Origin: Bacteroidota bacterium
Lineage (GTDB): Bacteria > Bacteroidota > Bacteroidia > Chitinophagales > Chitinophagaceae
Length of the DNA: 64,000 bases
Reading direction: 5' to 3'
NCBI GenBank assembly: GCA_023387985.1
Contig: JAEWHC010000009.1
Location: 372,001 to 436,000, forward strand
The notes under the pieces were generated by a model. The model worked only from the letters and a program-made list of their open reading frames with translations, had not been told where the DNA came from and made no database searches. Position numbers and translations under genes: made by a program. Positions 25,708 to 33,735 of this stretch are shown here, piece by piece; within the stretch, counting starts at the first letter, position 1; each line of letters starts with the position of its first letter.

Positions 25708-26394
25708 ATGCGGCCCAGGCGGATTATACTTATCAGGCATGGAGAATCAGAAGGCAACTTTGATCGCAATACCTATGCGGAAAAACAAGATTATAAATTG
25801 TTGCTTACCGATGATGGAAGACAACAGGCCCATGATGCCGGCCATGAATTGAAGGCCCTTGTTGGTAGCGAACGCATAATGTTTTACGTGAGTCCCATGT
25901 GGCGTACACGCATGACCTTTGAGCACATTGTGCAGCCCTTTGATCTCGACTATATCCAATGGCGTGAAGACCCCCGTTTGCGTGAACAGGAATGGGGTCA
26001 TTTCCGCGACCTGAAAGCCAATATCCAGATCGATGTGGAACGCAATCATTTTGGCACGTTTTATTACCGAATTAAGGACGGCGAAAGCTGCGCCGATGTG
26101 TATGACCGGGTAAGCGATTTCCTGCATTCCCTTTACCGCGATTTTGAAAAAGAAGAATACCCGGAAAATGTGGTGATCATAAGTCATGGCATGACCATAC
26201 GCTTGTTTTTAATGCGATGGTTCCACTGGACAGTGGAAGAATTTGAAGCGCTGCGTAATCCACGCAACTGTGAATTCATTGTGATGGAAAGGAACAACCG
26301 CAACCGTTATGAGATTGTTTCAGAACTGCGGACCAAACATCTGAAACCCGAAAATGTTTACCATTGGAAAATGCTGAAGCCGCCGTTTAGCTAA
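25708..26394 (+). CDS. histidine phosphatase (phosphoglycerate mutase-like) family protein
   Basis: The 228-residue protein opens with IILIRHGESEGN, the phospho-histidine motif, and carries the second active-site histidine in IISHGMTIR. A conserved acid is in REQEWGHFRD. It should remove or transfer phosphate on a small molecule or protein through a phospho-histidine; the substrate is unknown. An upstream in-frame TTG at 25675 is rejected, because it would lie almost inside the -7 box and add residues that do not look like the family. Confidence 0.87.
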   Translation: MRPRRIILIRHGESEGNFDRNTYAEKQDYKLLLTDDGRQQAHDAGHELKALVGSERIMFYVSPMWRTRMTFEHIVQPFDLDYIQWREDPRLREQEWGHFRDLKANIQIDVERNHFGTFYYRIKDGESCADVYDRVSDFLHSLYRDFEKEEYPENVVIISHGMTIRLFLMRWFHWTVEEFEALRNPRNCEFIVMERNNRNRYEIVSELRTKHLKPENVYHWKMLKPPFS

Positions 26395-26540
26395 ACATGC
26401 CGATTAAGAAATATTTCCCGGTGATACCACAGAGCAAAAACAAAACAACCATTTGTGATGTTTCTCCTATGGGAAGAAGCGTAACGATAAACATGCACAT
26501 AAGCAACCTTATGGAACAGGATAAAAGTTTGGGAACAGGG

Positions 26541-26574
26541 CAAAAATAAAGGTCTCCTGTAGAAACAGGAGGCC
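26541..26574 (-). terminator. intrinsic terminator of the minus-strand structured RNA
   Basis: Read on the minus strand, GGCCTCCTG pairs with CAGGAGACC (one G-U pair) around a 6-base loop and is followed by TTTATTTTT. No coding gene lies upstream on that strand within the interval. Confidence 0.7.
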
Positions 26575-26710
26575 TCAACGATTGCTTGCCATATGAAAAA
26601 AAGGTTATTCGCTTTTGTGGTGAATGGCCCGTTGTTTTCTAAAATAGCGGGTTAATTTCCCATTCACAATGCAATGTTACAGCGGGTTTTTGCGCGGCAC
26701 AAGCTAATTT
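26541..26710 (-). ncRNA. candidate structured RNA, rod-shaped, 6S-like in layout
   Basis: This sits in a 395-base gene-free interval (26395-26789). Paired segments nest in order: ATTGCTTGCC (26581-26590) with GGcaCAAGCtAAT (26696-26708); CGC/TGT (26610-26618) with ACAGCG (26679-26684); GTGAATGG (26620-26627) with CCATTCAC (26660-26667); and a long apical hairpin from CCCG (26628) to CGGG (26651). The unpaired bases gather on one side, giving a closing stem, a one-sided central bubble and an apical stem, as in 6S RNA. A terminator follows only 6 bases beyond the closing stem on the minus strand, which sets the direction. Family membership is inferred from shape only. Confidence 0.5.
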
Positions 26711-26789
26711 TGCTGGGTTTACGTGATACCTAAAGCCGGTAGCCTTAAATTATATTATTGAGTATCAACTTCTTGTATTAATTTCCTTT

Positions 26790-28349
26790 ATGATGTCCAA
26801 CCGTCAAAACGATGCATTATTTCAGTTAATAAAAGCTATGGAAAAAGCTGAAAAGCGCCATTTCAAACTTTACCTGAAGCGTAGCAGCGGACAAGTAGAG
26901 CTTAAGATTGTGCGGTTGTTTGATACCCTGGATAAGATGCCAGAATATGATGAAAGGGCGTTGCTTAAAAAGCTTCCCGGAGTAAGCAAACAACAGCTGG
27001 GAAATCACAAGAGCCATCTTTACAAGCAGCTCATGGCAAGCATGCGCGATTTGAAAAGCAAAGACAGTATTGAACTTCAGCTCAACGAAATGCTGGACAA
27101 CGGGCGTATCCTTTACAACAAGGGATTGTTTGCGCAGAGCCAGCGCTATCTTGAAAAGGCAAAAGAAATAGGCTTTCAATATGGTAAGTACAATTTTCTG
27201 AGCCAGGTCATTTCACTGGAGAAAAAAATAGAGGGCTTATTCAGCAGCCGGAACATGCGACTGCGTGCAGAGCAGCTTGCCGAAGAAGCGCTGACTGTGA
27301 GCGGGAACATCTACCAGGTTTTTCGTCTGAGCAACCTTGCGGTGCGTCTGCATGGATTTTTTGTTGAAAAAGGACACGCACGCAATAAGACCGAGGAACA
27401 GGAAGTATCTGAATTCTTTTATACGAACCTGCCGCCCAACGCGCATGAAGTCACCGGCTTTTATGAGCAGTTGTATTTATACCAAAGCTTTAGCTTGTTT
27501 GCTTTTATCCGCCAGGATTTTCTGGGCTATTACCGGTATGCCAAAAAGTTTGTAGACCTGTTTCAAAATGAACCCATTCGCATTGGGGTGGAAACCGGCC
27601 ATTACATTATGGGTTTGCACCACTTACTGAATGCCCATTTTTACCTGCGCAATTTCAAATTGTTTACCAGGGATTTAAAAGTGATGCAGGATTTTTATGC
27701 GTCTCCGCTGTGCCAGCAACATGATAATTTTCGCAATCACACTTTCATGTACATTACCCAGGCCAAAATAAATTGGTTTCTGATGACCGGACGCTTTAAA
27801 GAAGGTTTGATGCAAGTGCCGATTATGATGGAAAACATGGAGAAAAAAGAGCTGTACCTAGACAATCACCGCCTGCTGGTTATGGAATTCAAGTTTGCAA
27901 GTCTGCATTTTGGTTATGGCGATTACAAAGGAGCGCTTGATTTTCTCAATAAGATCATAAACGAAACCCAAACGGATTTGCGTTATGACCTGCAGTGCTA
28001 TTCCCGTCTCATGCACCTGCTATGCCACTACGAACTAGGCAATGATATGCTTATTGAATCGCTCACCAAATCGGTTTACCGCTATTTCAGCAAAATGCAT
28101 AATCTTACGAAGGTGGAAACAGCAATTTTTTCCTTCCTGCGGCGATCCATAAATCTTCGTCCTTCAGAAATTCCTGAACAGATGGAAAAACTGCTTCTTG
28201 AAATAAAGCAGTACGAAAAAAGCCGGCATGAAACAAGGGCATTTTCTTATATCGATATAATAAGCTTTCTGGAAGCCAAAGTGCGACGCACCACCATGGG
28301 TGTGGTATTGCAGGAAAAATACGAAAAAAGCAAGCGCAAGGCGCTATAA
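26790..28349 (+). CDS. conserved helical-repeat protein of unknown function
   Basis: The 519-residue protein begins with NRQNDALFQLIKAMEKAEKRHFKLYL and is all-helical and basic, with TPR-like helix pairs around residues 110-150 (ILYNKGLFAQSQRYLEKAKEIGF) and 370-420. No signal peptide or membrane helix is seen, so it should be cytoplasmic. I recognise the N-terminal pattern as a protein conserved in Chitinophagaceae-type genomes, but no function is known. The start has two ATG codons in a row (26790 and 26793). It follows the candidate structured RNA, which is on the other strand. Confidence 0.8.
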   Translation: MMSNRQNDALFQLIKAMEKAEKRHFKLYLKRSSGQVELKIVRLFDTLDKMPEYDERALLKKLPGVSKQQLGNHKSHLYKQLMASMRDLKSKDSIELQLNEMLDNGRILYNKGLFAQSQRYLEKAKEIGFQYGKYNFLSQVISLEKKIEGLFSSRNMRLRAEQLAEEALTVSGNIYQVFRLSNLAVRLHGFFVEKGHARNKTEEQEVSEFFYTNLPPNAHEVTGFYEQLYLYQSFSLFAFIRQDFLGYYRYAKKFVDLFQNEPIRIGVETGHYIMGLHHLLNAHFYLRNFKLFTRDLKVMQDFYASPLCQQHDNFRNHTFMYITQAKINWFLMTGRFKEGLMQVPIMMENMEKKELYLDNHRLLVMEFKFASLHFGYGDYKGALDFLNKIINETQTDLRYDLQCYSRLMHLLCHYELGNDMLIESLTKSVYRYFSKMHNLTKVETAIFSFLRRSINLRPSEIPEQMEKLLLEIKQYEKSRHETRAFSYIDIISFLEAKVRRTTMGVVLQEKYEKSKRKAL

Positions 28350-28415
28350 GGTTAAGAATTACTGAAATAGCTTTCGTCAGCCTTTAATGCGAATCAAATT
28401 GTCGTGTTCCGGATC

Positions 28416-28423
28416 TAAATTCG
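28416..28423 (+). promoter_or_regulatory. -7-like element of the GH25 gene
   Basis: TAAATTCG (TAnnTTCG form) lies 12 bases before the ATG at 28436. Confidence 0.3.
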
Positions 28424-28435
28424 TTTGTACAGTCC

Positions 28436-29245
28436 ATGACACGGAGAAAACTACGCAGATCGAACTTTTACCGTTTTACACTTATCGTCCTTGTTATCCT
28501 GGGCGCTTTTTCTGCTTTTTTCCTGTGGAACCATATCAGCCGGTTTTTGGAGAAACGGCAGCTTGCCAAAGAAGATATGGAATATACTTTCAGCCGGTAT
28601 CCCGGTTATGGCATCTGGGTTCCCGATCAGTTTCTTGTGCATGGTATAGACGTAAGCCGCTATCAGAAGCGGATCAACTGGCGACTTGTACACGGCATGG
28701 AAGACCGGGGGCTGCGCCTGCATTTCGCGTTTATGAAAGCCACCGAAGGAACGACCATAATTGATCCGCAATTTGCCCGAAACTGGCGTAAAAGCCGGGA
28801 GGCCGGAATGGTGCGCGGCGCCTATCATTTCTTCCGCCAGTCATCAAGCGGAAAGAGCCAGGCAGAATATTTTTTGAAGCAGGTGAAATTAAGGCCCGGT
28901 GATCTGCCGCCTGTGCTTGATGTGGAAGTATTTACGGGTAATGACCTCGATGAATTTATACGCGAAATAGACATCTGGCTTAGAACCGTGGAAGAAGCCA
29001 CTGGGGTTCAGCCCATCATTTATACATACGCCAGTTTTTACAACCAGCATCTTGCGGGCCGTTTTGAGCAATATCCCTTATGGGTAGCGCATTACCGCAA
29101 CCGCGTTAGCCCGCGGGTATACCGTGCGTGGCATTTCTGGCAGCATTCCGAATCGGGTAAGGTGAATGGCATCAATGGATTTGTAGATTTCAATGTATTT
29201 AATGGCTCACCCGGCGCCTTTGACAGCCTGCTGGTGAAACCCTGA
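28436..29245 (+). CDS. membrane-anchored GH25 lysozyme-like muramidase
   Basis: The 269-residue protein has a basic N-terminus (TRRKLRRSN) and one membrane helix (residues 12-32), leaving the rest in the periplasm. The glycoside hydrolase 25 barrel shows HGIDVSRYQ (Asp72), FMKATEG and PPVLDVEVF (Asp162 and Glu164), the family's catalytic residues. It should cut the MurNAc-GlcNAc bond in peptidoglycan for cell-wall turnover. The gene is convergent with the VanZ gene, 2 bases between stops. Confidence 0.88.
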   Translation: MTRRKLRRSNFYRFTLIVLVILGAFSAFFLWNHISRFLEKRQLAKEDMEYTFSRYPGYGIWVPDQFLVHGIDVSRYQKRINWRLVHGMEDRGLRLHFAFMKATEGTTIIDPQFARNWRKSREAGMVRGAYHFFRQSSSGKSQAEYFLKQVKLRPGDLPPVLDVEVFTGNDLDEFIREIDIWLRTVEEATGVQPIIYTYASFYNQHLAGRFEQYPLWVAHYRNRVSPRVYRAWHFWQHSESGKVNGINGFVDFNVFNGSPGAFDSLLVKP

Positions 29246-29247
29246 AT

Positions 29248-29643
29248 TCAGGATGGTGGTGAAAACCGTTTTAGCACCGGCCGCTTAAGCAATAGGGCTA
29301 GTGTAACTCCGCCAATATCTGCCACCCAATCCATCCATTCAAAACCGCGGTTTGCAATATAATGCTTTTGCAGAAATTCAATGCCGAGTCCATAGGCAAT
29401 AAAAAGCAGTGGGATCAGTATAAAACCGGAGCGCTTGTAAAAAACCGGGAAACTGAGCTTCGCCGCCAGGGAAAACAAAAGGACAAGGCCACCAAAAATT
29501 CCAATGTGGATGAGTTTATCCAAATGAATTTTATCGAACCAGTCTTCAGTCGGAAATTCTGCACCAGGAATAATGAACAATATAAACGTAATGGTAAACC
29601 AGCCTATGGCCAGCATCCATGCCCAGCCAGAATTTACAATCAT
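29248..29643 (-). CDS. VanZ-family membrane protein
   Basis: This 131-residue protein has four membrane helices and the VanZ landmarks KIHLDKLIHIGIFGGLVL, YGLGIEFLQ and RGFEWMDWVADIGGV. VanZ relatives are linked to glycopeptide or other envelope stress tolerance in Gram-positive bacteria; in Bacteroidota the role is unknown. It starts 2 bases after the stop of the small membrane protein gene, so both are expressed together from the promoter at 29869-29899. Confidence 0.82.
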   Translation of the reverse strand: MIVNSGWAWMLAIGWFTITFILFIIPGAEFPTEDWFDKIHLDKLIHIGIFGGLVLLFSLAAKLSFPVFYKRSGFILIPLLFIAYGLGIEFLQKHYIANRGFEWMDWVADIGGVTLALLLKRPVLKRFSPPS

Positions 29644-29645
29644 GG

Positions 29646-29858
29646 TCAGCGTTTTTTCCGTTCAAAACTTTCGTTGTTGTACAACTTTTTATATTCCATG
29701 TATTTGCTATAATAATAAAAATTAACGGCCAGGCTGGCCATGAGCAAAAGGAACAAAATAGCCGCCAAACCACGGATCCATTTCAGGGATTTGGGTGCCG
29801 GGGGAAGATCCGGTTTACGTGGCTTTTCAGGGGGTGTTGATGAAGGGTTTTCTACCAT
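29646..29858 (-). CDS. small single-pass membrane protein
   Basis: The 70-residue product has a Pro-rich cytoplasmic head (residues 1-25), one membrane helix (about 28-48) and a charged tail with many Tyr and Lys. It matches no family I can name. Its reality rests on a full promoter just upstream, a sensible ATG 10 bases beyond the -7 box, and 2-base spacing to the VanZ gene. Confidence 0.65.
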   Translation of the reverse strand: MVENPSSTPPEKPRKPDLPPAPKSLKWIRGLAAILFLLLMASLAVNFYYYSKYMEYKKLYNNESFERKKR

Positions 29859-29868
29859 GGGCCAGGGT

Positions 29869-29899
29869 GCAAAATTAAAAGGTTTTTCCTCATCGCAAA
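29869..29899 (-). promoter_or_regulatory. promoter of the small membrane protein/VanZ pair, nested in the gcvH terminator
   Basis: On the minus strand TTTG (29896-29899) and TAATTTTGC (29869-29877) are 18 bases apart, a near-perfect promoter. The -33 box lies in the loop of the terminator hairpin and the -7 box overlaps its T-rich tail. Confidence 0.6.
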
Positions 29900-29915
29900 A
29901 AGAGAAGGAAAAACC
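29871..29915 (-). terminator. intrinsic terminator downstream of gcvH
   Basis: On the minus strand GGTTTTTCCT (29906-29915) and AGGAAAAACC (29881-29890) form a perfect 10-bp stem with a 15-base loop, then TTTTAATTTT. It begins 30 bases after the gcvH stop. Confidence 0.75.
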
Positions 29916-29945
29916 AACTGTGTTAGAGATATGCGAAGCGCGGGG

Positions 29946-30320
29946 CTAAAGTGATGCCTCGTATGCTGCGGAATCCATCAGTCCTTCCACACCTGAAGAG
30001 TCACTTACTTCCAGTTTTATCATCCAGCCTTCTCCGTAAGGATCTGTATTTACCAGCTCCGGTTTGTCGTTAAGTGAAGGGTTTACTTCAAGTACTTTTC
30101 CTGCAAGAGGCAAGAAAAGGTCACTCACGGTTTTTACAGCTTCCACCGTGCCAAAAATGTCATTGGCATTCAGCTCTTCACCAACGGTGTTGATGTCTAT
30201 ATACACAATATCTCCCAATTCGCTTTGTGCAAAATGGGTAATTCCAATGGTAGCAATATTTCCATCCATACGCACCCATTCATGGTCGGAAGTATAACGC
30301 AAATCGTCAGGATAACTCAT
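29946..30320 (-). CDS. gcvH: glycine cleavage system H protein
   Basis: GcvH carries the aminomethyl group on a lipoyl arm between the P, T and L proteins of glycine cleavage. The 124-residue length is normal, and the lipoylated lysine is Lys63 in FGTVEAVKTVSDL. WVRMDGNIATIGITHFAQSELG at the start is cut here to its typical core (GITHFAQSELGD). No gcvT or gcvP is nearby, as is usual in this phylum, where the genes are scattered. It has its own promoter box and terminator. Confidence 0.95.
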   Translation of the reverse strand: MSYPDDLRYTSDHEWVRMDGNIATIGITHFAQSELGDIVYIDINTVGEELNANDIFGTVEAVKTVSDLFLPLAGKVLEVNPSLNDKPELVNTDPYGEGWMIKLEVSDSSGVEGLMDSAAYEASL

Positions 30321-30342
30321 AAAAATGGTTTTTTTGAATAAT

Positions 30343-30350
30343 GCAATTTA
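30343..30350 (-). promoter_or_regulatory. -7-like element of gcvH
   Basis: TAAATTGC on the minus strand lies 22 bases before the gcvH start codon. The same octamer precedes three other genes here. Confidence 0.4.
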
Positions 30351-30403
30351 AGTCAATAAATAAAGAAAAGAGTAAATACCGAATTTTAAATTATCACAAT
30401 GAA

Positions 30404-31147
30404 TCAGCGCCGTTTGTTCAGTAGGAACATACGCATGCGAATGTCTTCCACCGGCCGGTCACGTTCGCCGGTTTTTATGGTGGCAATGCTGTCCAGAACA
30501 TCAAAACCTATTTCCAGTTCGCCAAAAACTGTATAGTTTCCATCCAGATGCGGAGTACCGCCAATAGTGGTATAAACGCGTTTTTGAACAGGATTGAGGG
30601 TAAAACCACGGGCAGCTGCCGAACTGTCAAGTTGGCTTACCCGCCAGGTATTTCTTTGTACAATATAAAACTGGCTGTTGCTGCTTGCCTTCTCCGCATT
30701 ATTGTCCCTGGCGGCTGCAAGTGCTCCCCGTTTGTGGTAAATATGTTGTTCAGTCCGAAATTCCGCCGGTATCCGTCCGCCCGGAGCGCCGCCACTTCCG
30801 AGAGCTGAATCCGGTTTGGCATTTTTACTGTTGGGGTCACCACCCTGAATCATAAATTCATTGATCACCCGGTGAAACAGGAGATTGTCGTAAAAGCCTG
30901 ATCGTACCAGCTTTACAAAATTATCCCGGTGCAATGGTGTTTCATTGTAAAGTTTTACAACCATATTGCCTTTATCCGTCATCATCAATATGTGGTAGGT
31001 TCCATCGTCGGTATTGATCGTGTTTCGGTATTGCCTGATCGTTTCCTTTTCCTCAGCAGTCGCTTTGCGGTATTTCAAAGAGGAAGCGCAGGAGGAAGCT
31101 GCAAAAACAAAGCAAGTTAATGCTATGATGAGGCGGGTATTTTTCAT
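30404..31147 (-). CDS. cyclophilin-type peptidyl-prolyl isomerase, lipoprotein
   Basis: The 247-residue protein has a lipobox (AASSC, cysteine at 20) and a cyclophilin domain with LFHRVINEFMIQGGDP, the FHRVI…FMIQGGD signature, and SSNSQFYIV. It should speed proline isomerisation in exported proteins in the periplasm. Its ATG overlaps the stop of the upstream 127-residue protein by four bases, so the two are co-translated. Confidence 0.9.
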   Translation of the reverse strand: MKNTRLIIALTCFVFAASSCASSLKYRKATAEEKETIRQYRNTINTDDGTYHILMMTDKGNMVVKLYNETPLHRDNFVKLVRSGFYDNLLFHRVINEFMIQGGDPNSKNAKPDSALGSGGAPGGRIPAEFRTEQHIYHKRGALAAARDNNAEKASSNSQFYIVQRNTWRVSQLDSSAAARGFTLNPVQKRVYTTIGGTPHLDGNYTVFGELEIGFDVLDSIATIKTGERDRPVEDIRMRMFLLNKRR

Positions 31148-31527
31148 AAGCCGGTATTGCGATGAGGAAATTCAGCGAGTTTATTTCTTTCCTGCTCAAA
31201 ATAAAATAGAATAAAATCTTTTAAAAAATTTTCCTGCTGAATAAAATCCATTTCCGGGAAGGGCTTCAGCTGTTCAAATTGCGGCCAGCCCTCTTCATCC
31301 TGGCCCGAAAGCGTATAATACCCACCGGGCATAAGCAATGTGCATACCGCCACATGCATCAGGTCTTGTTTGGTCTCTTTGGAGATTTTCTTTTTAAAAT
31401 ATTGCATTTCCTGCAGCCCGATCAGGTAAAGCAGGTGATCCATTTCCGGTTTTTTGCCAAAACGCTCCACCAGTTGCGCTTCAAGATTCCACCAGCGTTG
31501 TTGTATATCGTCAGTTGCATTTGTCAT
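31144..31527 (-). CDS. conserved hypothetical protein co-translated with cyclophilin
   Basis: The 127-residue acidic protein has no signal peptide, membrane helix or known motif. It is rich in aromatic residues and Gln/Glu (WWNLEAQLVERFGKKPEMDHLLYLIGLQE is the start of its core, shortened here as WWNLEAQLVERFGKKP). It looks like a small helical cytoplasmic protein conserved in Bacteroidota. The four-base overlap with the cyclophilin gene makes it a real gene with good likelihood, but gives no function. Confidence 0.7.
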   Translation of the reverse strand: MTNATDDIQQRWWNLEAQLVERFGKKPEMDHLLYLIGLQEMQYFKKKISKETKQDLMHVAVCTLLMPGGYYTLSGQDEEGWPQFEQLKPFPEMDFIQQENFLKDFILFYFEQERNKLAEFPHRNTGL

Positions 31528-31659
31528 GAGGCAAATTTAGGGCATTCAGTGGGTTGGGAGCGTCGTGTATTATTTCGGTTGGCAGGGTAGCGGTAAGGGG
31601 TTTGTCAATTGATGAGGTACTGATAAAGACCTAATATTATCTTTACGGAAATCCAAAGC

Positions 31660-32520
31660 ATGATCCAAATATCGAATGGCACATTGACCGCAAAAATTTC
31701 TCTGAAAGGCGCTGAACTGAAAAGCCTGCAGAATTCCCGCGGCGAAGAGTTGATGTGGAGCGCCGATCCGGCATTTTGGGGAAAGACATCTCCGGTACTT
31801 TATCCTGTGATCGGAACATTGAAAGATGACATGTATGTATTCAAAAATCAGGAATTTAAATTGCCCCGTCATGGTTTTGCAAGAGACATGGAGTTTTTCC
31901 TAATTCATCATTCAGAAAGTAAATCCGTTTTCCAACTTGCTTCAAATATGGAAACACTCGAGAAATTTCCATTTCCATTTTTACTGGAGATCGCGTATGC
32001 TATTGAAGGCGATGAATTGATTGTGCTTTACACGGTAAAAAATTCCGGAAGCCAGGAAATGTATTTTTCCATTGGCGGGCATCCGGCTTTTGCGGCACCA
32101 CACTTGCCGGGCCTGCATTTCAATGATTACCGTCTTTTTTTTCCGCATGATGAATTTTTGTTACGCAATAAACTGGAAAATGGATTGTTGAGCCATACAG
32201 AAGAAGCAGTGAAACTGGATACGGGTTTTTTGCAATTGGATCACCAGCTTTTTGAAGAAGATGCGATTGTGTTGCGGGGATTGAAATCTGAATGGATTGG
32301 CGTTCATACGCCCGAAGGCGAATTGTTCCGTTTCCATTTCAGTGGCTTTCCGCATTTCGGTATCTGGACAGCTTCAAAAGCGCCGTTTATTTGCCTGGAA
32401 CCCTGGCAGGGTCATGCGGATTTTGTGGATCATGATGGTGATTTGAGGTCCAAAGAAGGGATTGTAAAGCTGGCTCCCGGCGGGCAATGGACAAGGAGCT
32501 GGATGGTGGAATGTTTTTAA
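31660..32520 (+). CDS. aldose 1-epimerase family protein (LacX-like)
   Basis: The 286-residue product has the galactose-mutarotase fold: LKGAELKSLQNSRGEELMW at the start (given here as GAELKSL), RHGFARDMEF with the substrate-binding His, and SIGGHPAFAAP. The last strand KAPFICLEPWQGHAD is also typical. It should interconvert sugar anomers, but the LacX group's natural substrate is not known; some relatives act on hexose 6-phosphates. It leads a plus-strand run with the CYTH and DoxX genes. Confidence 0.85.
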   Translation: MIQISNGTLTAKISLKGAELKSLQNSRGEELMWSADPAFWGKTSPVLYPVIGTLKDDMYVFKNQEFKLPRHGFARDMEFFLIHHSESKSVFQLASNMETLEKFPFPFLLEIAYAIEGDELIVLYTVKNSGSQEMYFSIGGHPAFAAPHLPGLHFNDYRLFFPHDEFLLRNKLENGLLSHTEEAVKLDTGFLQLDHQLFEEDAIVLRGLKSEWIGVHTPEGELFRFHFSGFPHFGIWTASKAPFICLEPWQGHADFVDHDGDLRSKEGIVKLAPGGQWTRSWMVECF

Positions 32521-32547
32521 TTTTGTAATTGAATTGAAGCAAATAAA

Positions 32548-33036
32548 ATGGGCAAAGAAATCGAGCGCAAATTTCTGGTTGATGAGGAAAAATGGAGGCA
32601 GCTTGAAAAAGACACTTACCTGGTATTGCGGCAGGGTTACATCCTCAATGATGATAAAAAAGTTATCCGTGTCAGGATTGACGGCAAAAAAGCTTTCCTG
32701 ACCATAAAAGGGAAAATCATAGGTGTATCGCGGCCGGAATACGAATACCAGATCCCGTTTGCGGACGCGATCAACCTGTTGGAGTTGTTTTCAGTTGCTG
32801 AAGTTTCCAAGGTTCGTTACCTCGTGCATTTTGGTGGTAATCTCTGGGAAGTGGATGAATTTTCGGGGGAGAATGAGGGATTGATTATTGCTGAAATTGA
32901 ATTGAATGATGAAAACCAGGAGTTCGAAAAACCGGAATGGATAGGGAAGGAAGTAACGCAGGATCTGCGCTATTACAATATGAACCTGGCCAAAAAACCG
33001 TTCAGGAAATGGAAACATAAAGTGGCCCGGCAATAA
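32548..33036 (+). CDS. CYTH-domain protein, probable inorganic triphosphatase
   Basis: The 162-residue protein begins with MGKEIERKFLV, containing the ExExK motif that binds triphosphate and metal in the CYTH superfamily. Further charged strands RVRIDGKKAFLTIKG and EVDEFSG line the tunnel. Bacterial members usually hydrolyse inorganic tripolyphosphate; this is inferred from the family. It follows the aldose epimerase gene by 27 bases. Confidence 0.87.
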   Translation: MGKEIERKFLVDEEKWRQLEKDTYLVLRQGYILNDDKKVIRVRIDGKKAFLTIKGKIIGVSRPEYEYQIPFADAINLLELFSVAEVSKVRYLVHFGGNLWEVDEFSGENEGLIIAEIELNDENQEFEKPEWIGKEVTQDLRYYNMNLAKKPFRKWKHKVARQ

Positions 33037-33101
33037 AAAATAATATCCTTCAAGAGGCATCCTGCTTTTTTACTGAACGGTAAAAACGTGAATCAGAAAT
33101 C

Positions 33102-33545
33102 ATGAACGCCACCGCTATGAAATCAGCGATATTTCAAACAAATCATTCATTTTCGACTCTTTTAATCCGCCTGATGGTCGGCACGGTATTTCTTTCCGAA
33201 GGGATACAGAAATTTCTGTTTGCTGCCGAGCGGGGTGCCGGGAGATTTGAAAAGGTTGGACTGCCCTCGCCTGAATTCCTGGGTAGTTTTGTTGGCAGTT
33301 TTGAGATTATTTGCGGCTTGTTGATCCTGTTGGGCTTTCTGACCAGGCTCGCCGCAGTTCCGCTGATCATCATCATGATCGTCGCTTTCTTCACCACCAA
33401 ATTGCCAACACTGATGGAAAAAGGTTTCTGGGAGTTTGCCCACGCAAGCCGGACAGATTGGGCGATGTTTTTGGGAAGTATTTATTTGGTGATCAAGGGT
33501 GGGGGCAAATGGTCGGTAGACAGGAGAATATCGGGAGGGTTATAG
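33102..33545 (+). CDS. DoxX-family membrane protein
   Basis: The 147-residue protein has four membrane helices and DoxX landmarks: LLIRLMVGTVFLSEGIQKFLF near the start (key part FLSEGIQKF), then a GLLILLGFLTRLAA helix. DoxX proteins are linked to quinone- or sulfur-related redox chemistry and oxidative stress, mostly without known biochemistry. Met at residue 6 (33117) is an alternative start. Confidence 0.83.
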   Translation: MNATAMKSAIFQTNHSFSTLLIRLMVGTVFLSEGIQKFLFAAERGAGRFEKVGLPSPEFLGSFVGSFEIICGLLILLGFLTRLAAVPLIIIMIVAFFTTKLPTLMEKGFWEFAHASRTDWAMFLGSIYLVIKGGGKWSVDRRISGGL

Positions 33546-33719
33546 ACTGCGCAAGCCTCAAAAGCCAAAAAGTAAAATGATGAAGGGCGTTTGCCGGTTT
33601 GCATGTGTATGCTGGTCAAGGTGGTGGTTCAGTCCGGGAAATACATGCTGAACTTCCATAATCGTATTGATGTTTGGGTTTTTTATCGTGAATTGCTTTC
33701 GCATTCAGTGCGTAAGATT

Positions 33720-33727
33720 TATTTTGC
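33720..33727 (+). promoter_or_regulatory. -7-like element of chrA
   Basis: TATTTTGC (TAnnTTGC form) lies 8 bases before the ATG at 33736, giving a very short leader. Confidence 0.35.
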
Positions 33728-33735
33728 CTTCCTAA

